A DNA stretch of 21,849 bases from Pleurotus djamor (Eukaryota > Basidiomycota > Agaricomycetes > Agaricales > Pleurotaceae): assembly GCA_029747585.1 (NCBI GenBank), contig JAPEVF010000030.1, positions 1-21,849 on the forward strand. The letters are read 5' to 3'. Shown here one piece after another: positions 10,303-21,728 of the stretch; position 1 is the stretch's first letter, and each line of letters begins with the position of its first letter. A program made the translations under genes and the position numbers. The notes under the pieces were generated by a model that searched no databases, was not told the origin of the DNA, and saw only the letters and a list, made by a program, of their open reading frames with translations.

Positions 10303-12261
10303 TTAGGGTTTAAGGGGGAGACCGAAGAGTTCTTTGACATAGGCTACAGTCGCTGGATCCCCGGTATTCTGAGGCATTCGACGTGAGCAGACGGTTTATC
10401 TAGAGGAAGGAGATAGGAAAAAGGAATCACCTTGGTAAGGTCGTCACTAATCTTGACACAAGGTTTCCCCTCAACGGAGGAGAGCTTGATGACAATATTC
10501 AACGCCTTGCTCTTCGCCCCATCAGAAGCCGCATGGAAGTCGTTCGTGAGATGCGTGCCAATGCCAAATGAACCTAAGGGACAAGTCATAAGCCACATAT
10601 AACAAGTGAACGCATAGGGAGATTCCAAGGGAACAGAAATGACAGGGACACGTACATTGAAACCCAATATCATCACACTGCTTCTTCAACTTCAAACACC
10701 TCTCCACATTCAACGAATCCGAATACACAATCAACTTCTCTCTCGTATCAACGCCCAACCGCTCATACATCTCCTTCGCGCGCGGTGCAAACGCAAACGG
10801 GTCACCCGAATCCTGGCGAAGACCCGTCCACTTTCGCGCACGCTCGGGATCCGTTCCGAAACTCTGCAAATAGACAGGGCACATCAGCAGGGAAGAACCC
10901 AAGGAGAACACGAACACCTCCAGCCAACCAAGGGAAAAGAATAAAAGTAGATTTGATGGATTTGGGACGTACCGCGAAGAACGCCTGAGTGGAGAACGTA
11001 TCCGTAAGAGCGACGTGTAATGCATCTGGGTAAACCTCTTCCCAAAGCTCCAGGGCAAGCTTGTTGGCATCAGCATACCCTTTCAAAGCTCCAAGCTATA
11101 AATAGTGCGATGAGAAAGGAGCAAGACGAAGACACAGGGACATCGCGGTGGTGAGAAACTTACTCCCATGAACCATTCACTGCGACATCGAGATATGTGA
11201 GCGGTCGTAGTAGTAGTAACGTACAGGACTGATAAGAAGAAAACGTACTGTGCAATTGTTCCAATCGGATTAATGTTGTGTTTCTTCGCTAGATAAAGCT
11301 GCGCATGACCAAGTAAAGGAGTAAATTAGTAAGATATGGGTGACACTGGGCGCAAAAGCGAAGACAATGGAGTACCCACGTTGCTCGTCCCGGTGAGACG
11401 ACCAGGGTGTGTCGCGTGCAGGTCATTCGCAGCCCGTACAAGGTTCTCCACAACAATATCATGAACCTCATACGACCGTCTTCGCCTAGTCCCAAAATCA
11501 CTAAACACACAACCACCTTCGATCAGAGCTTTCGCCTTGTCATACGCCAGTTCTATTTGGCCAGAAAACAAGGGAATACGAGCGAAATAAGTATGGGTAT
11601 GGTTAGCGGCGTTGATAAGGAAACACAAGCATCTTCCACTCACCGGCTTGGCCTTCTAGACTCCAGTCCGTATCGACAACCTGGAAATATATCTCACACA
11701 AGCACGCCATAAGCGGTACCTCCCAAAGTATCGTCTCCACCCATGGTCCGTTGATATCAATATCAACAGAACCTCGCAGCCCATCGGGCGACACCGGTGT
11801 ATACGTGATCCGTACTTGCTCTGGTTTGAAGCGGTACTTCGCTAGGTACTCCAGATACTCCGAGGTGAAATACGGACATGTCTCTTTAAGCCAGTCGTAT
11901 TCTTCTTCGGTCAACCGGATGTCTGAGAAGGCTACACAATGAAGGAAGAAGGAAGTTTAGCATGAGATGGTGATGATCGTGGACGCCGGCGGTACTTGCG
12001 GCAACTGTGCTCACCCGAAACGGCAGCGCGGAATCGCTCGACAGATTGTCGCGTGAAGAATGTATCTTTACTCCTGTTGGTGAACTTGTACGACGCTGTG
12101 GAGCCGAACCCAAAGTGGAGTACAGCTTGCTGCATTGAAAGCTATGCAAGCTCATAAGACATGGATTGCGGCGAAAGGAAGGAGAGACATCGACGTACCT
12201 TGTAAAGGTCAGTGTCAAGCAATGACTGCGGCGCTGTGAGGGTTGGGTACGAGGCAGACAT
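10303..12261 (-). CDS. npt1: Nicotinate phosphoribosyltransferase (NAD salvage, Preiss-Handler pathway)
   Basis: Joins nicotinate to PRPP to form nicotinate mononucleotide, the first step of NAD+ salvage. Ten exons: 12261-12199, 12141-12015, 11931-11644, 11552-11380, 11298-11249, 11179-11164, 11095-10973, 10863-10656, 10573-10431 and 10368-10303. They give 418 residues, the usual eukaryotic length. Family motifs occur in order: LLDTDLYKLSMQQAVL, FGTRRRRSYEVHD with the conserved His region, GTSN, GTIAHEW, ALTDTFST, LRQDSGDP (PRPP/phosphate-binding loop), IVYSDSLNVE, GIGTHLTNDF, and the terminal NTGDPATV. Exon 6 is a 16-nt micro-exon encoding most of HEWFMG. The exon 4 donor is placed after AAC (GTSN) so that the frame continues as LYLAKKH. 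The gene is divergent from rrp41 across 194 bp. Confidence 0.94.
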
Positions 12262-12455
12262 GATGGAGGAGGCGGTGGTGGTAGTGGTGGTAGTGGAGAG
12301 AGAGGGGAAGGCTGAACGGAACGAAGTTATATTGGACCCTGGCGTCTTCTGCTTATGAGCGCAAAGTCACCTATAGCCCCTGAAAGGAACCCTGTGGATT
12401 TTATTTTTCCACATTCCCTCAGCCTGCAGGCAGTGCGCACGCTTCTCATTCGTCC
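12262..12455. promoter_or_regulatory. Divergent promoter between npt1 and rrp41
   Basis: A 194-bp space between two start codons pointing outwards. It contains a GGT/GGA-rich purine tract at about 12262-12310, which reads as a pyrimidine-rich leader on the npt1 strand. No clear TATA box. Likely a shared housekeeping promoter. Confidence 0.5.
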
Positions 12456-13381
12456 ATGGTCCGTTCGTACCGTTTCTTACCAGGGGAGACCTGCAGCTGA
12501 ATTAGACACATTTCATCTCGTACTCGCAGGGCTCTAGGGTGGAAATACTCAACGAAGGGGGCTTTCGTTCAGATGGCAGGAGGCAGTTCGAATTACGCGA
12601 GGTCACGATTGATTTATCGCAGCAAGGAAACGCAGATGGCGCCGCCATCATCACGCATGGCCTAACCCAAGTCATGGTCTCCGTCTTCGGCCCTCGCGAA
12701 GCGAAATCCCGATCCCAAACCATGCACGACCGCGCCAACATCAACGTCGAAGTAGCCATCGCCGCGTTTAGCGCTGGCGAACGAAGAAAACGTTCCCGAG
12801 GTGACAAGTAAATCCAAGGGCGATAAACCAACCCTTTTCTTTTTTTACGCGTTGCAGATGGTCATTGACGAACGCGTTGTGTTGGTATTGTTATTAGACG
12901 GATTTTGGAGATGGCTGCTGCTATCAAATCGACATTCGAGCCGGTGGTGCAAACGAGTCTGTACCCAAGATCGCAGATCGATGTGTTTGTGCAGGTGCTG
13001 CAGCAAGATGGTGGATTATTGCAGGCATGCATCAATGCTACGACCCTGGCTCTTATCAATGCTGGTATACCGCTGCTGGACTTTGTGTGCGCGGTTTCCG
13101 GAGGCGTGCATTCGACGTCACCAATGCTCGATCTAACACTGCTGGAGGAGAACGACCTACCCAACGTCACAGTTGCTGTGATGCCCAAGACGGGCAAGGC
13201 TACGTTGGTGACAATGGAGACACGGTTGCATGTGGATCGCTTCGAGGAGATCTTCAAGCTGGCATGTTCCGCAGGTACTACTTTGCACAAGGAGATGAAG
13301 GATGCGGTCCGGGGTAGGACGGTGTCGCTTGTGACGGCGATGGGGAGCACGCAACAGGGAAATGTGGCAGGGGATACATAG
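12456..13381 (+). CDS. rrp41: RNA exosome core subunit Rrp41/Ski6 (RNase PH-like)
   Basis: Rrp41 is one of six RNase PH-type subunits forming the exosome ring that guides RNA to Rrp44/Rrp6 for 3'-5' decay and processing. Exons 12456-12466, 12538-12807 and 12898-13381 encode 254 residues, similar to yeast Ski6. Visible signatures are VEILNEGGFRSDGRR at the N-terminus, VSVFGPREAKSRSQ, the SAGERRKRSRGDKRILEMAAAIKSTFEPVVQTSLYPRSQIDVFVQVLQQDGG block, and the CINATTLALINAGIPLLDFVCAVSGG strand-helix region. The start is inferred: an 11-nt exon (M-V-R plus two bases) with a GTACCG donor restores a normal N-terminus at intron end 12537. The downstream neighbour trm8 ends only 44 bp away on the opposite strand. 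Confidence 0.92.
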
Positions 13382-13425
13382 TGCACGTTGTACAACATAG
13401 TCATAGTCGAGTACATTCGGTTCTT

Positions 13426-14346
<921 letters not shown>

Positions 14347-14523
14347 TGTCACCTATCAACGAGGCACGTGGATCAAATCTCTTCCTCCCGGGCCCCCTGT
14401 ACACCCGATGACATAAGCAGCTATCCCGGCGTGCTTCGGGCCAAAACTATTTAGTCCGTCCACTCATCTTCCCTCTCTCTCTCTCCATCCACCACCACCT
14501 CCTTCAAAAAAGGGTCCTTTGCA
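14347..14523. promoter_or_regulatory. Divergent promoter between trm8 and citrate synthase
   Basis: A 177-bp space between outward-facing starts. It holds a palindromic CACGTG at 14365-14370 (a possible bHLH site), 19 bp from the trm8 ATG. On the citrate synthase side there is a CT-repeat tract at about 14470-14486, typical of basidiomycete core promoters. No clear TATA box. Confidence 0.45.
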
Positions 14524-16433
14524 ATGGCTGCTACTGCCCGTTCTGTCCTCAAAGCCGTAAGTTTCATGTTTTTGCACCGTTCCTTCTCACACTCACTCCG
14601 TCCTGCACAGTCTCGGTCTTCCTTTGCTAGAAGACTGCCGTCTTCTTCATCAGCAAGGTTCTCGACAAGCACGGTCAACAACTCGGCCCTAAAAGAGCGT
14701 CTGGCCCAGCTCATCCCAGCAGAAATAGAAAACGTCGGTCCATCTGCAACTGAAATGACGTCTTGTTCTCACACTTCCATCTAGGTCAAAGCTATTCGTG
14801 CTGAGCATGGCAAAAAGTCCTTTGGTCCAGTACTTGTTGACCAACTCTATGGGTACGCTTTTACGCGTCTTCTTGGTCTAGTTGCTTACGACGTGCCATT
14901 TTTAGTGGTATGAGAGGACTCCCGGCCCTGATCTGGGATGGTTCCGTTTTGGACGCAGGCAAGTCTTTTTTATGCTTCGGTCATTCCGTCGATCCCATCT
15001 AAGCTAATTGTCTTTTCATCAGAGGAGGGTATCCGTTTCCGCGGAAAGACCATCCCCGAATGCCAGAAGCTACTTCCTACCGCCCCAGGTGGCGAAGAAC
15101 CCCTTCCCGAAGGCCTCTTCTGGCTTCTCTTGACAGGAGAAATCCCCACACAGGAGCAAGTCGCTGAGCTCTCGAAAGACTGGGCTGCCCGCGCTGCTCT
15201 TCCCGAATTTGTCGAAGAAATTTTGGACCGATGCCCACCTACCCTCCACCCCATGAGTCAATTCAGTTTGGCTGTGACCGCTGTAAGCATCCCTCAGCTA
15301 CATCAACACTTATCATGTTCTTACCATTTTTCAGTTGAACCATGACTCTGCTTTCGCCAAAGCCTACCAAGATGGCATTTCCAAGAAAGAGTACTGGGGA
15401 CCTGTCTACGAAGACTGCATGGACTTGTATGTCTCAGTTCATGCCTCCTTTGTTTAAACTTTCACCCCTTACAATCCCTTATCTAGGATCGCCAAACTCC
15501 CCAATATCGCTGGCCGTATCTACCAAAACGTTTTCGGTCAGGGCAAATTGCCCGCCATAGACCCTGCTAAGGATTACTCGCACAATCTCGCCACTCTCCT
15601 TGGCTTCGGTGATAACGCAGGCTTTGTCGAGCTCCTCCGATTGTACATCACCATCCACAGGTAAGCAAGCCACCTGATCGTACAATGATCAGAGACAATT
15701 GCCTACGGCTTCGGGCTTAAGCTAATATTATATCCCCTCTTCTAGTGATCACGAGGGCGGCAACGTCTCTGCCCACACGGGTAAATTGGTCGGCTCTGCC
15801 CTGTCAGACCCTTTCCTCGCCTTCGCCGCCTCCTTGAACGGTCTCGCCGGCCCCCTCCACGGTCTTGCTAACCAAGAAGTCCTTCTCTGGCTCCGCAAAA
15901 TGCAAAGCAAGATCGGTGTTGATGCCACTGACGAAGCCGTTAAGGAGTACGTCTGGTCCACCCTCAAAGGCGGACAGGTCGTTCCTGGATATGGTCATGC
16001 TGTACTCCGTAAGACCGATCCTCGGTACACTGCCCAGCGCGAGTTCGCCCTTAAGCACATGCCCGACGATCCTATGTTCAAGCTGGTTGGTCAGATTTAC
16101 AATATTGTGCCTGATATTCTTTTGGAGGTACGTCACTTCCCCCCTCTACAATTTCATCAATTATCCCCGCCGGCTGAGACCTCTCCTTTTTCTTTCTTTG
16201 TGTAGGCTGGCAAAGCCAAGAACCCATGGCCCAACGTTGATGCCCACTCTGGTGTTCTTTTGACCCACTACGGATTGGACCAGATGCAGTACTACACCGT
16301 TCTCTTCGGTGTATCGCGTGCATTCGGTGTTGCCGCGCAGTTGATCTGGGATCGCGCTCTTGGTGCTCCTCTTGAGCGTCCCAAGTCGTACTCCAGCGCT
16401 GCTATTGCCCAGATGTTCAAGGGCAAGCAGTAA
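14524..16433 (+). CDS. cit1: Citrate synthase, mitochondrial
   Basis: Condenses acetyl-CoA with oxaloacetate to citrate in the TCA cycle. Nine exons: 14524-14556, 14611-14733, 14785-14852, 14906-14958, 15023-15282, 15335-15426, 15487-15660, 15746-16127 and 16206-16433. They encode 470 residues. The N-terminus ([20 protein letters not shown], then Ser-rich) is a clear mitochondrial presequence, and the end is GKQ, not a peroxisomal SKL-type signal. The catalytic triad is intact: H306 ([10 protein letters not shown]), H352 ([10 protein letters not shown]) and D407 (VDAHSGVLL), with spacings of 46 and 55 residues as in the animal enzyme. [15 protein letters not shown] and EEGIRFRG are also diagnostic. 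Intron 4 (14959-15022) has a textbook GC donor, GCAG then GCAAGT; no GT alternative keeps the frame. Confidence 0.97.
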
Positions 16434-17097
16434 GCGTGTTGTGTGTTCGTCGTCGTTGTGATGATATCATCAGATCATTCAATCTTTCGGTTATATCCTT
16501 ATCCTCTCAGACTTCGTTGTTGCACCTACCTACCTTCCTATGTCGCACATGCCTCAATGGATATGCATTTTTCGCTTTCGTTCTCTCCTCTCAGCTATCC
16601 AGATCCAGATTAGTTGCTTGTGAGTATGCAAGTTCGTGTGTATAAAAGGAGAACATGGTTTTTTGGGAAAGCGTAACCAAAAGCCTAACGTAAGATATTC
16701 GTAAATCTTCAATACATGGGGTCGTTCAGATCAAGAGAATCAAAGTTGTATGAACAAAGGAGGATAGAGATGGAGATGCCTTTGAAGGGAAATCGTCGAA
16801 TGTGTAGCGTTAACAATTGTGTGTCAATGGTTGGGGTGGGGGGACGCGAATGTGTCCGTCCGGTCTAGGGTATCAATACCGAAAGAATGAGTGCGACTGT
16901 TGAATTGAGGGTTGGGGGTATTGGAGAGAGGGGAGAAAGGAGGGCGGATTATGAGAACAACATGTAGGATAGAATTGACGGAGCGATGTAGATCGGGTGT
17001 AGGAGTGAGAAATGGTAGCACACACAAAGGGGGAAAGGGAACGGACGNAAAAAAGACAACATAACATGAATGTCCTGGGAGGGGGATGCGAAAAATG
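16434..17097. other. Convergent intergenic region (citrate synthase / Ras-like GTPase)
   Basis: 664 bp between two facing stop codons. It is expected to hold both 3' UTRs. T-rich on the citrate synthase side; purine-rich GGGAGAAAGG-type tracts on the plus strand at about 16850-17050, which are pyrimidine-rich on the GTPase strand. No recognisable gene or RNA was seen. One N at 17048. Confidence 0.5.
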
Positions 17098-18279
17098 CTA
17101 CATGATGATACATGGCTTGGATGGCTTCTTTTTCTTCACTTCTGGGGGATAGCGTTCTCTCATCTGTCGTACAATGTCCTAGAGATGTTTGAGTGTGAGC
17201 GATAGGAGAACAAAGAACAAGAGTGAAAATGATCCAGCTGATGATGATGGTGATGGTGATGATGATCATGCATACCTCAAAGACGTCAGTGACATGCCAA
17301 TTCCGTTTGGCGGATGTTTCGTAAAAGGGGAGATTCCATCTGCTCGCCAGCGTTTGTATCGTCGCTCGCTGGACTTCGCGTTCGTTCACCAGGTCAAGCT
17401 TCGTGCCGACAACGACTATTGGAACATTCTATATCAAATTCAATACGTGGGAGAAGAAAAGGGGGGAAATTAGCATGAATTCTGCCAAATACCGCCATGC
17501 GGGACGGGTATTGAAGACAAAAGGAAAGGTGGCTGACCGTTACACCGCCTTTAATTCGGTATATTTGCTGCCGGATGCTGTCTACTTCCTTCAGGCTGGC
17601 TTCCTGTGTGAGGCTTTGCGGAAGAGAGCGAGTGAGAAACTAAGCTATAGTTGGTGAAGTGAAGGGGAAATAACAAAGATTACCTGAACACGAGGATGAA
17701 TCCACGTCCTGCCTATAAGCGCGGAGTCAATGACTCGGTCAGAGTCGGCAGTTTAGGAGGGGAACCCTGACCTTGATGTACACCTCGTTTAGAGAGGTGA
17801 ATTGTTCCATTCCAGCTGTGTCTAGGACCTCAAGCTAGGAGGAAGGGGAATGATGTGCAACGTTTGATGATGGGCGGAGGCAAATTTGGGCAATTGACAA
17901 TGGTCAGGGTTGGATATGGAGTGGGGCGACGCGGTGCACATACCGAGCTAGTTTCCCCGTCGACAGTTAGCGTCCGTCTGTATTCCTCTGCAGGTAAGTT
18001 GCATCGAGGTGAGCGAGTGACACGAGGGGGGCGAAGACCAGAGCCTACCTTCTATGGTAGGATCATAATGGTCCAGGAACAAGTCCTTGACGAAACGAAC
18101 TGGCAAGAGGGTATGGTGGTCAACCGAAAGCTTCAATGATCCAACCACAGTCCATACCTGTGAGGGCTGATTTCCCAACACCACCAGCTGTGGGGTATGA
18201 GGAGATATGTCAAGACGACTGGCTGAGAGGGGACGAGCAACCACGAACCGCCGAGGACAACGACGTTGAATTGGCGCAT
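17098..18279 (-). CDS. Ras-family small GTPase, Rap1/Rsr1(Bud1)-like
   Basis: A membrane-anchored GTP switch; fungal Rsr1/Rap-like proteins guide polarity and bud or hyphal site choice. Nine exons: 18279-18249, 18187-18158, 18099-18049, 17987-17944, 17834-17772, 17712-17684, 17613-17538, 17428-17276 and 17178-17098. They give 185 residues. The sequence keeps Ras numbering through switch II: P-loop GAGGVGKS (10-17), switch I YDPTIEEEY with T35, and DTAGMEQFT (57-65), which resembles Rap/Rsr1 rather than Ras. Position 61 is Met instead of Gln. The NKxD guanine motif reads TKLD (117-120), a form common in Rho proteins; ETSAK is normal. The C-terminus has four lysines and a CIIM CaaX box, predicting prenylation, probably farnesylation because of the final Met. 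The exon 7/8 junction leaves one residue more than usual before VPIVVVG, so that splice site is the least certain. Confidence 0.87.
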
Positions 18280-18453
18280 CAAGAAGCTTGCTGAGAGAGA
18301 GACGGTGCGTAAACGGGCGTCGTCGTCGTTGAAGACGTTGAGGAGAAGCGGTGGTGGTGGTAGCGGTGAGAGGGAGGTCTAGGGGTTAGTTGAAGCGCTG
18401 AAATAACAAAGTCCTTCCGATCAGTTTATTATTCCTCCAATTCCTCGCTCCTC
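18280..18453. promoter_or_regulatory. Divergent promoter between Ras-like GTPase and RS-cyclophilin
   Basis: A 174-bp space between outward-facing start codons. It contains GTCGTCGTCGTT and GGTGGTGGTGG repeat-like tracts near 18317-18360 and CT-rich sequence next to the cyclophilin start. No clear TATA box. Confidence 0.45.
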
Positions 18454-19647
18454 ATGGCGGTCACGCAAAGGCCCAGAGTTTTCCTGGATTTTGCAATTGG
18501 AAGTGACCCACTTGGACGGCATGTTTTCTATCTTCCCTAAAAATCCAATTCTGACGCATTTCCTGCAGGGTGATATTCGAGTTGTTCAATGATACTGCCC
18601 CCAAGACCGCAGAAAAGTATTATTTCGTCCCCGGTGACCCCGTTTTGCTGCGCAACTCACGCAATTCCACAGTTTTCGTGCCCTGTGTACCGGCGAAAAG
18701 GGCGTGTCAGCCTCGGGACATACGCTGTTCTATAAGAATTCCATTGTTCACCGTTCAATTCAGGATTTTATGATCCAAGGAGGAGGTACGCTTCATTTCA
18801 GATTTGTTGGCCCCCATTTCCGGCTAACCCACCCCGTCAGACTTTACCAAACACAATGGAACAGGCGGGGAATCCATCTACGGGGGGATGTTCGACGACG
18901 AACACCTCGATCGTCCTGTGGATGCTGAAGGTCTCCTTTGCATGGCCAATCGCGGTCCGAATACGAACGGATCCCAGTTCTTCGTCACGCTGCGTCCGTG
19001 TCCGCATTTATCTGGTACGGTCTATGCTTTCCGTGTTCATTAAATGTTGATCTATTTTGGCTATATCAAGGAAAGCACGTCGTGTTTGGTCGCGTCTTGC
19101 GTGGCTTTGAAGAGGTCATCAAGAAAATTGAACAAGTCCAGACGGACGCAAAGAACAGACCCACCACGCCAGTCACGATCGTCAACTGTGGCGAGCTGGA
19201 ATTGCGTCGAAAGCCTGACGCTACCTCGCAGAAGCCCAATGCCGTTCCTCTGGCGTCAGAAAGCAAGGAAAAGAAGGAGAAAGTGAAGGAAAGAAGGCGA
19301 AAATCGCGTTCACGTAGCCCAGATTCCGATGACTCTCGTTCGCGTCGCAAGAAGCACAAGCCCAAGAAGCACAGGGAAGACACCCCTCCTCGCAGTCCTT
19401 CCGTCCCGCGGCAAGAAACTGAGGAAGAGTACGATGCTCGTCTGGAGAGGGAAGAGCAGGAACGACTGGCAGCCGCAAGGAAGCGAGAACTCGAACGATT
19501 GAAAAACACAGAGGTAGTATTCAAGGATGGTGTCAGATTCAAAGGTCAGCAGGCATTATAACGAACTGTACTACATAACTAACTAATCAACGTAATACAG
19601 GCCGAGGACGCATGAAGTTCATTGATCCAGAAATATCACATCGATAG
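18454..19647 (+). CDS. Cyclophilin-type peptidyl-prolyl isomerase with RS-rich tail
   Basis: Exons 18454-18518, 18569-18616, 18673-18785, 18841-19014, 19071-19544 and 19601-19647 encode 306 residues. Residues 8-170 form a cyclophilin domain: [39 protein letters not shown] with the catalytic Arg (R65), F70 and Q73, [16 protein letters not shown], and KHVVFGRV. The tryptophan that contacts cyclosporin A in human CypA is His131 here, as in other RS-cyclophilins, so weak drug binding is expected. The tail holds [26 protein letters not shown], then a Glu/Arg coiled region, typical of nuclear spliceosome-associated cyclophilins (PPIG-like). The conserved-looking end [15 protein letters not shown] comes from the last small exon. 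Intron 1 (18519-18568, 50 nt) needs a GC donor (CG then GCATGT) to give LGRVIFELF. Its stop is 15 bp from that of the eIF4B gene. Confidence 0.92.
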
Positions 19648-19662
19648 TGGAGGAGTCGCTAA

Positions 19663-21521
19663 TTAGATCATGACCTCTCCTAGTTTATCTTGGACGGACT
19701 GGACCTCGTCTAGTTTTTCTTCGTCGTCGCCCGATTTATTGTCACGTTTTGCTATGGCAGAGAATGCGACAGTCGTTTTTACGTTGGAGGAGGTGCTTGA
19801 GGGAGAATTTGAAGCAAGACGTGGTGATGCCGGAGGGTTACTCGATCGAGATGGCCGCTCTGATGCTTGACGTGAACTTGTGCGTGACATACTGAAGCGT
19901 TCCTTAGTGGCTTCACGGTCGCGTTCCAGACGATCTTCAACGACTTTTTCCCGGTTAGAGACGTCAACAGGCCTTGTCACGGGTGAGATATTGCAGCAAC
20001 CATGAGAGGGTAGATAACGTACTTCGCTGCACCAAATGGATTAGAACGGACCGTCGGATCCCTGTCTCCCTTGGGTGAGGCTAGGGGAGTACCAGTGACT
20101 GAGCTACCACCAGAGCGAGGGAGTAGCTCAAGCTTCCGTCTGCCCATTTGTGGGGTAGCAGGAGTCGAGTTAGTAGCTGGGCGAATGGTTGTTAAGGTCG
20201 TTCGCAAGGCGTGGATATGATACTCACGTGAAGCACTATTGCGGCTGGGTCTCGGTCGTCTCCAGTCCCCTTCATCCGCAACGGTCTCCCGGGCAGGTGG
20301 AGGCCCCATGTCCCCTCTTCCACGGATACTACCGAATCGGCTTGAAGAGCCATCCTCTGACGGGGCTGAGGGTTTGAACTTGGANCCAATTGACCACGAT
20401 TCATCNTGATCGGCTGCACCTGATGAGGCAAACGCCGGGCCACGACGTCGTGGAGGAGGAAGAGGTTCAGGCTCCGTAGGACGAGGACGGCTCGAGCGCC
20501 AATCGTTGGCAGCGTCGGAGAGACTGGGTGGAGGAGGTGCCCGTTCACCACGATCCGGACCATCAAAGCGTCGACGATGAGTGTCGCGATCTGGGGCATC
20601 CGGAAGCGGACCGTCTCTTCTCCATTCCCGGTCGAACTTCCCATCATCTTCCCGGCCAAAACCACCGGGTCGCTCCTTGGCTACATTGCAATCAGTGTCT
20701 CGGACATCGCTGGGGAACAAGGAAACATACGTGGCTCCGCAACGCTCACTCTTACGTTTCTACCTGAAACAGACTGGGNAAAATGAGATAGNCNGGTAAC
20801 TCCAGTCAGAGGAGAGACACCTACGGATCCAGACTTNGCCAAAGCATCCTTCAACCCGTCGAGATCANCNAACTCGACGTAGCCAAATCCTTTAGGTTTA
20901 TCTTCCCTGTCTTTAATTATTTTGACAGATTTTGTCTGAGGACNTGCATGTGAATAAAAGGTTGATCTTGCAAGAGGATATAGATATACCTGAGAACCGA
21001 AAAAGTCTTCTAGTTCACCTTCAGTNATATCGAANGGGAGGTTGCCAATGAAGGCTGTGAAGGGAGGTTCAGTCGGNAGGGGCATTTCCTCATACTGCCT
21101 CTCTTGACGAGGACCACGGTCGGCTACGAAGACGATAAGTTATGTCGGGATCATACCGACTGAGACCTACGCTTGGATGAGAGGAAGTCATCTCCTCGTC
21201 TACCGTAGCGGTCGTTGGACCGAGAACCATCATCGTCCGCACGAACGGCAGCTAATGATCACTGGTAGATAAAAACCGGAGTGTGTGCCTATTAAGGGGC
21301 TTACGGGCATTTGGAAGGGAATCCATCTCGTCCGCCCATGATCCTAATGCTTTGCGCAATAGGTGGATTGAGCTCTACTGATATGAGACGAGCACAGGCA
21401 ATACACATACAATCATCAACCAAGAATTCCCCCAGGGACAAAACTTGCTTTTTGTTCTTCTTCGGAGCTGCGACGATGATAAGTTTGATATACACCACCT
21501 TGTTTGCCTATACGCACGCAT
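19663..21521 (-). CDS. eIF4B-like translation initiation factor (RRM protein)
   Basis: eIF4B stimulates the eIF4A helicase and ribosome loading. Ten exons: 21521-21518, 21467-21411, 21349-21305, 21251-21171, 21123-20990, 20935-20825, 20773-20731, 20680-20228, 20176-20023 and 19972-19663. They encode 463 residues. In order: Lys-rich N-terminus PPKKNKKQVLSLGEFL, the family motif LGSWADEMDSLPNAP, a DRYG-type segment, an RRM with RNP2 AFIGNL (86-91) and RNP1 KGFGYVEF (122-129), an Arg/Asp/Pro-rich middle, RKLELLPRS, and NPFGAAKPVDVSNREKVVEDRLERD, which is diagnostic for eIF4B/Sce3. The end is Ser-rich and acidic. The start codon is carried by a 4-nt exon (ATGC) with a strong GTGCGT donor. The 51-nt intron 20227-20177 is stop-free and in frame. 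Several Ns fall in exons 5, 6 and 8 and in introns 5 and 6. Confidence 0.92.
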
Positions 21522-21728
21522 TGTAGCAGCAAAATGCGAGTCTGGAAGACGAATGTGACTTTGCTAATTTTTTTGGATTAAGCAGTAGATGCAGTGGACG
21601 ACCGCGTGTTTGTNTCTGTTTATGCTTACGACGAGTTTGACAAATTTTCATACCCCGCAGTCTCAACGTTTCTTTTGCTTTCTCCCTCATCCCATCCCTC
21701 CTCCTCTTTTTTCCTTACTTTCGATAAC
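21522..21728. promoter_or_regulatory. Divergent promoter between eIF4B-like gene and Gly-rich gene
   Basis: 207 bp between outward-facing start codons. The right half is pyrimidine-rich (CCCTCATCCCATCCCTCCTCC near 21684-21706), as is usual just upstream of a basidiomycete start. No clear TATA box. Confidence 0.45.

Noticed and set aside
12355..12537. Start of rrp41 at the ATG at 12355
   Set aside because: That frame ends in a stop at 12537 and shows no exosome sequence; the 12456 micro-exon gives the expected N-terminal length.
16949..17389. 146-residue minus-strand open frame at the 3' end of the GTPase gene
   Set aside because: Only its first part is exon 8; after FE it reads into an intron. 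Splicing to 17178 gives the polybasic tail and CaaX box.
19071..19561. Cyclophilin ending at GQQAL (stop at 19559-19561)
   Set aside because: This is read-through of intron 19545-19600; splicing gives a better, conserved-looking end [15 protein letters not shown].
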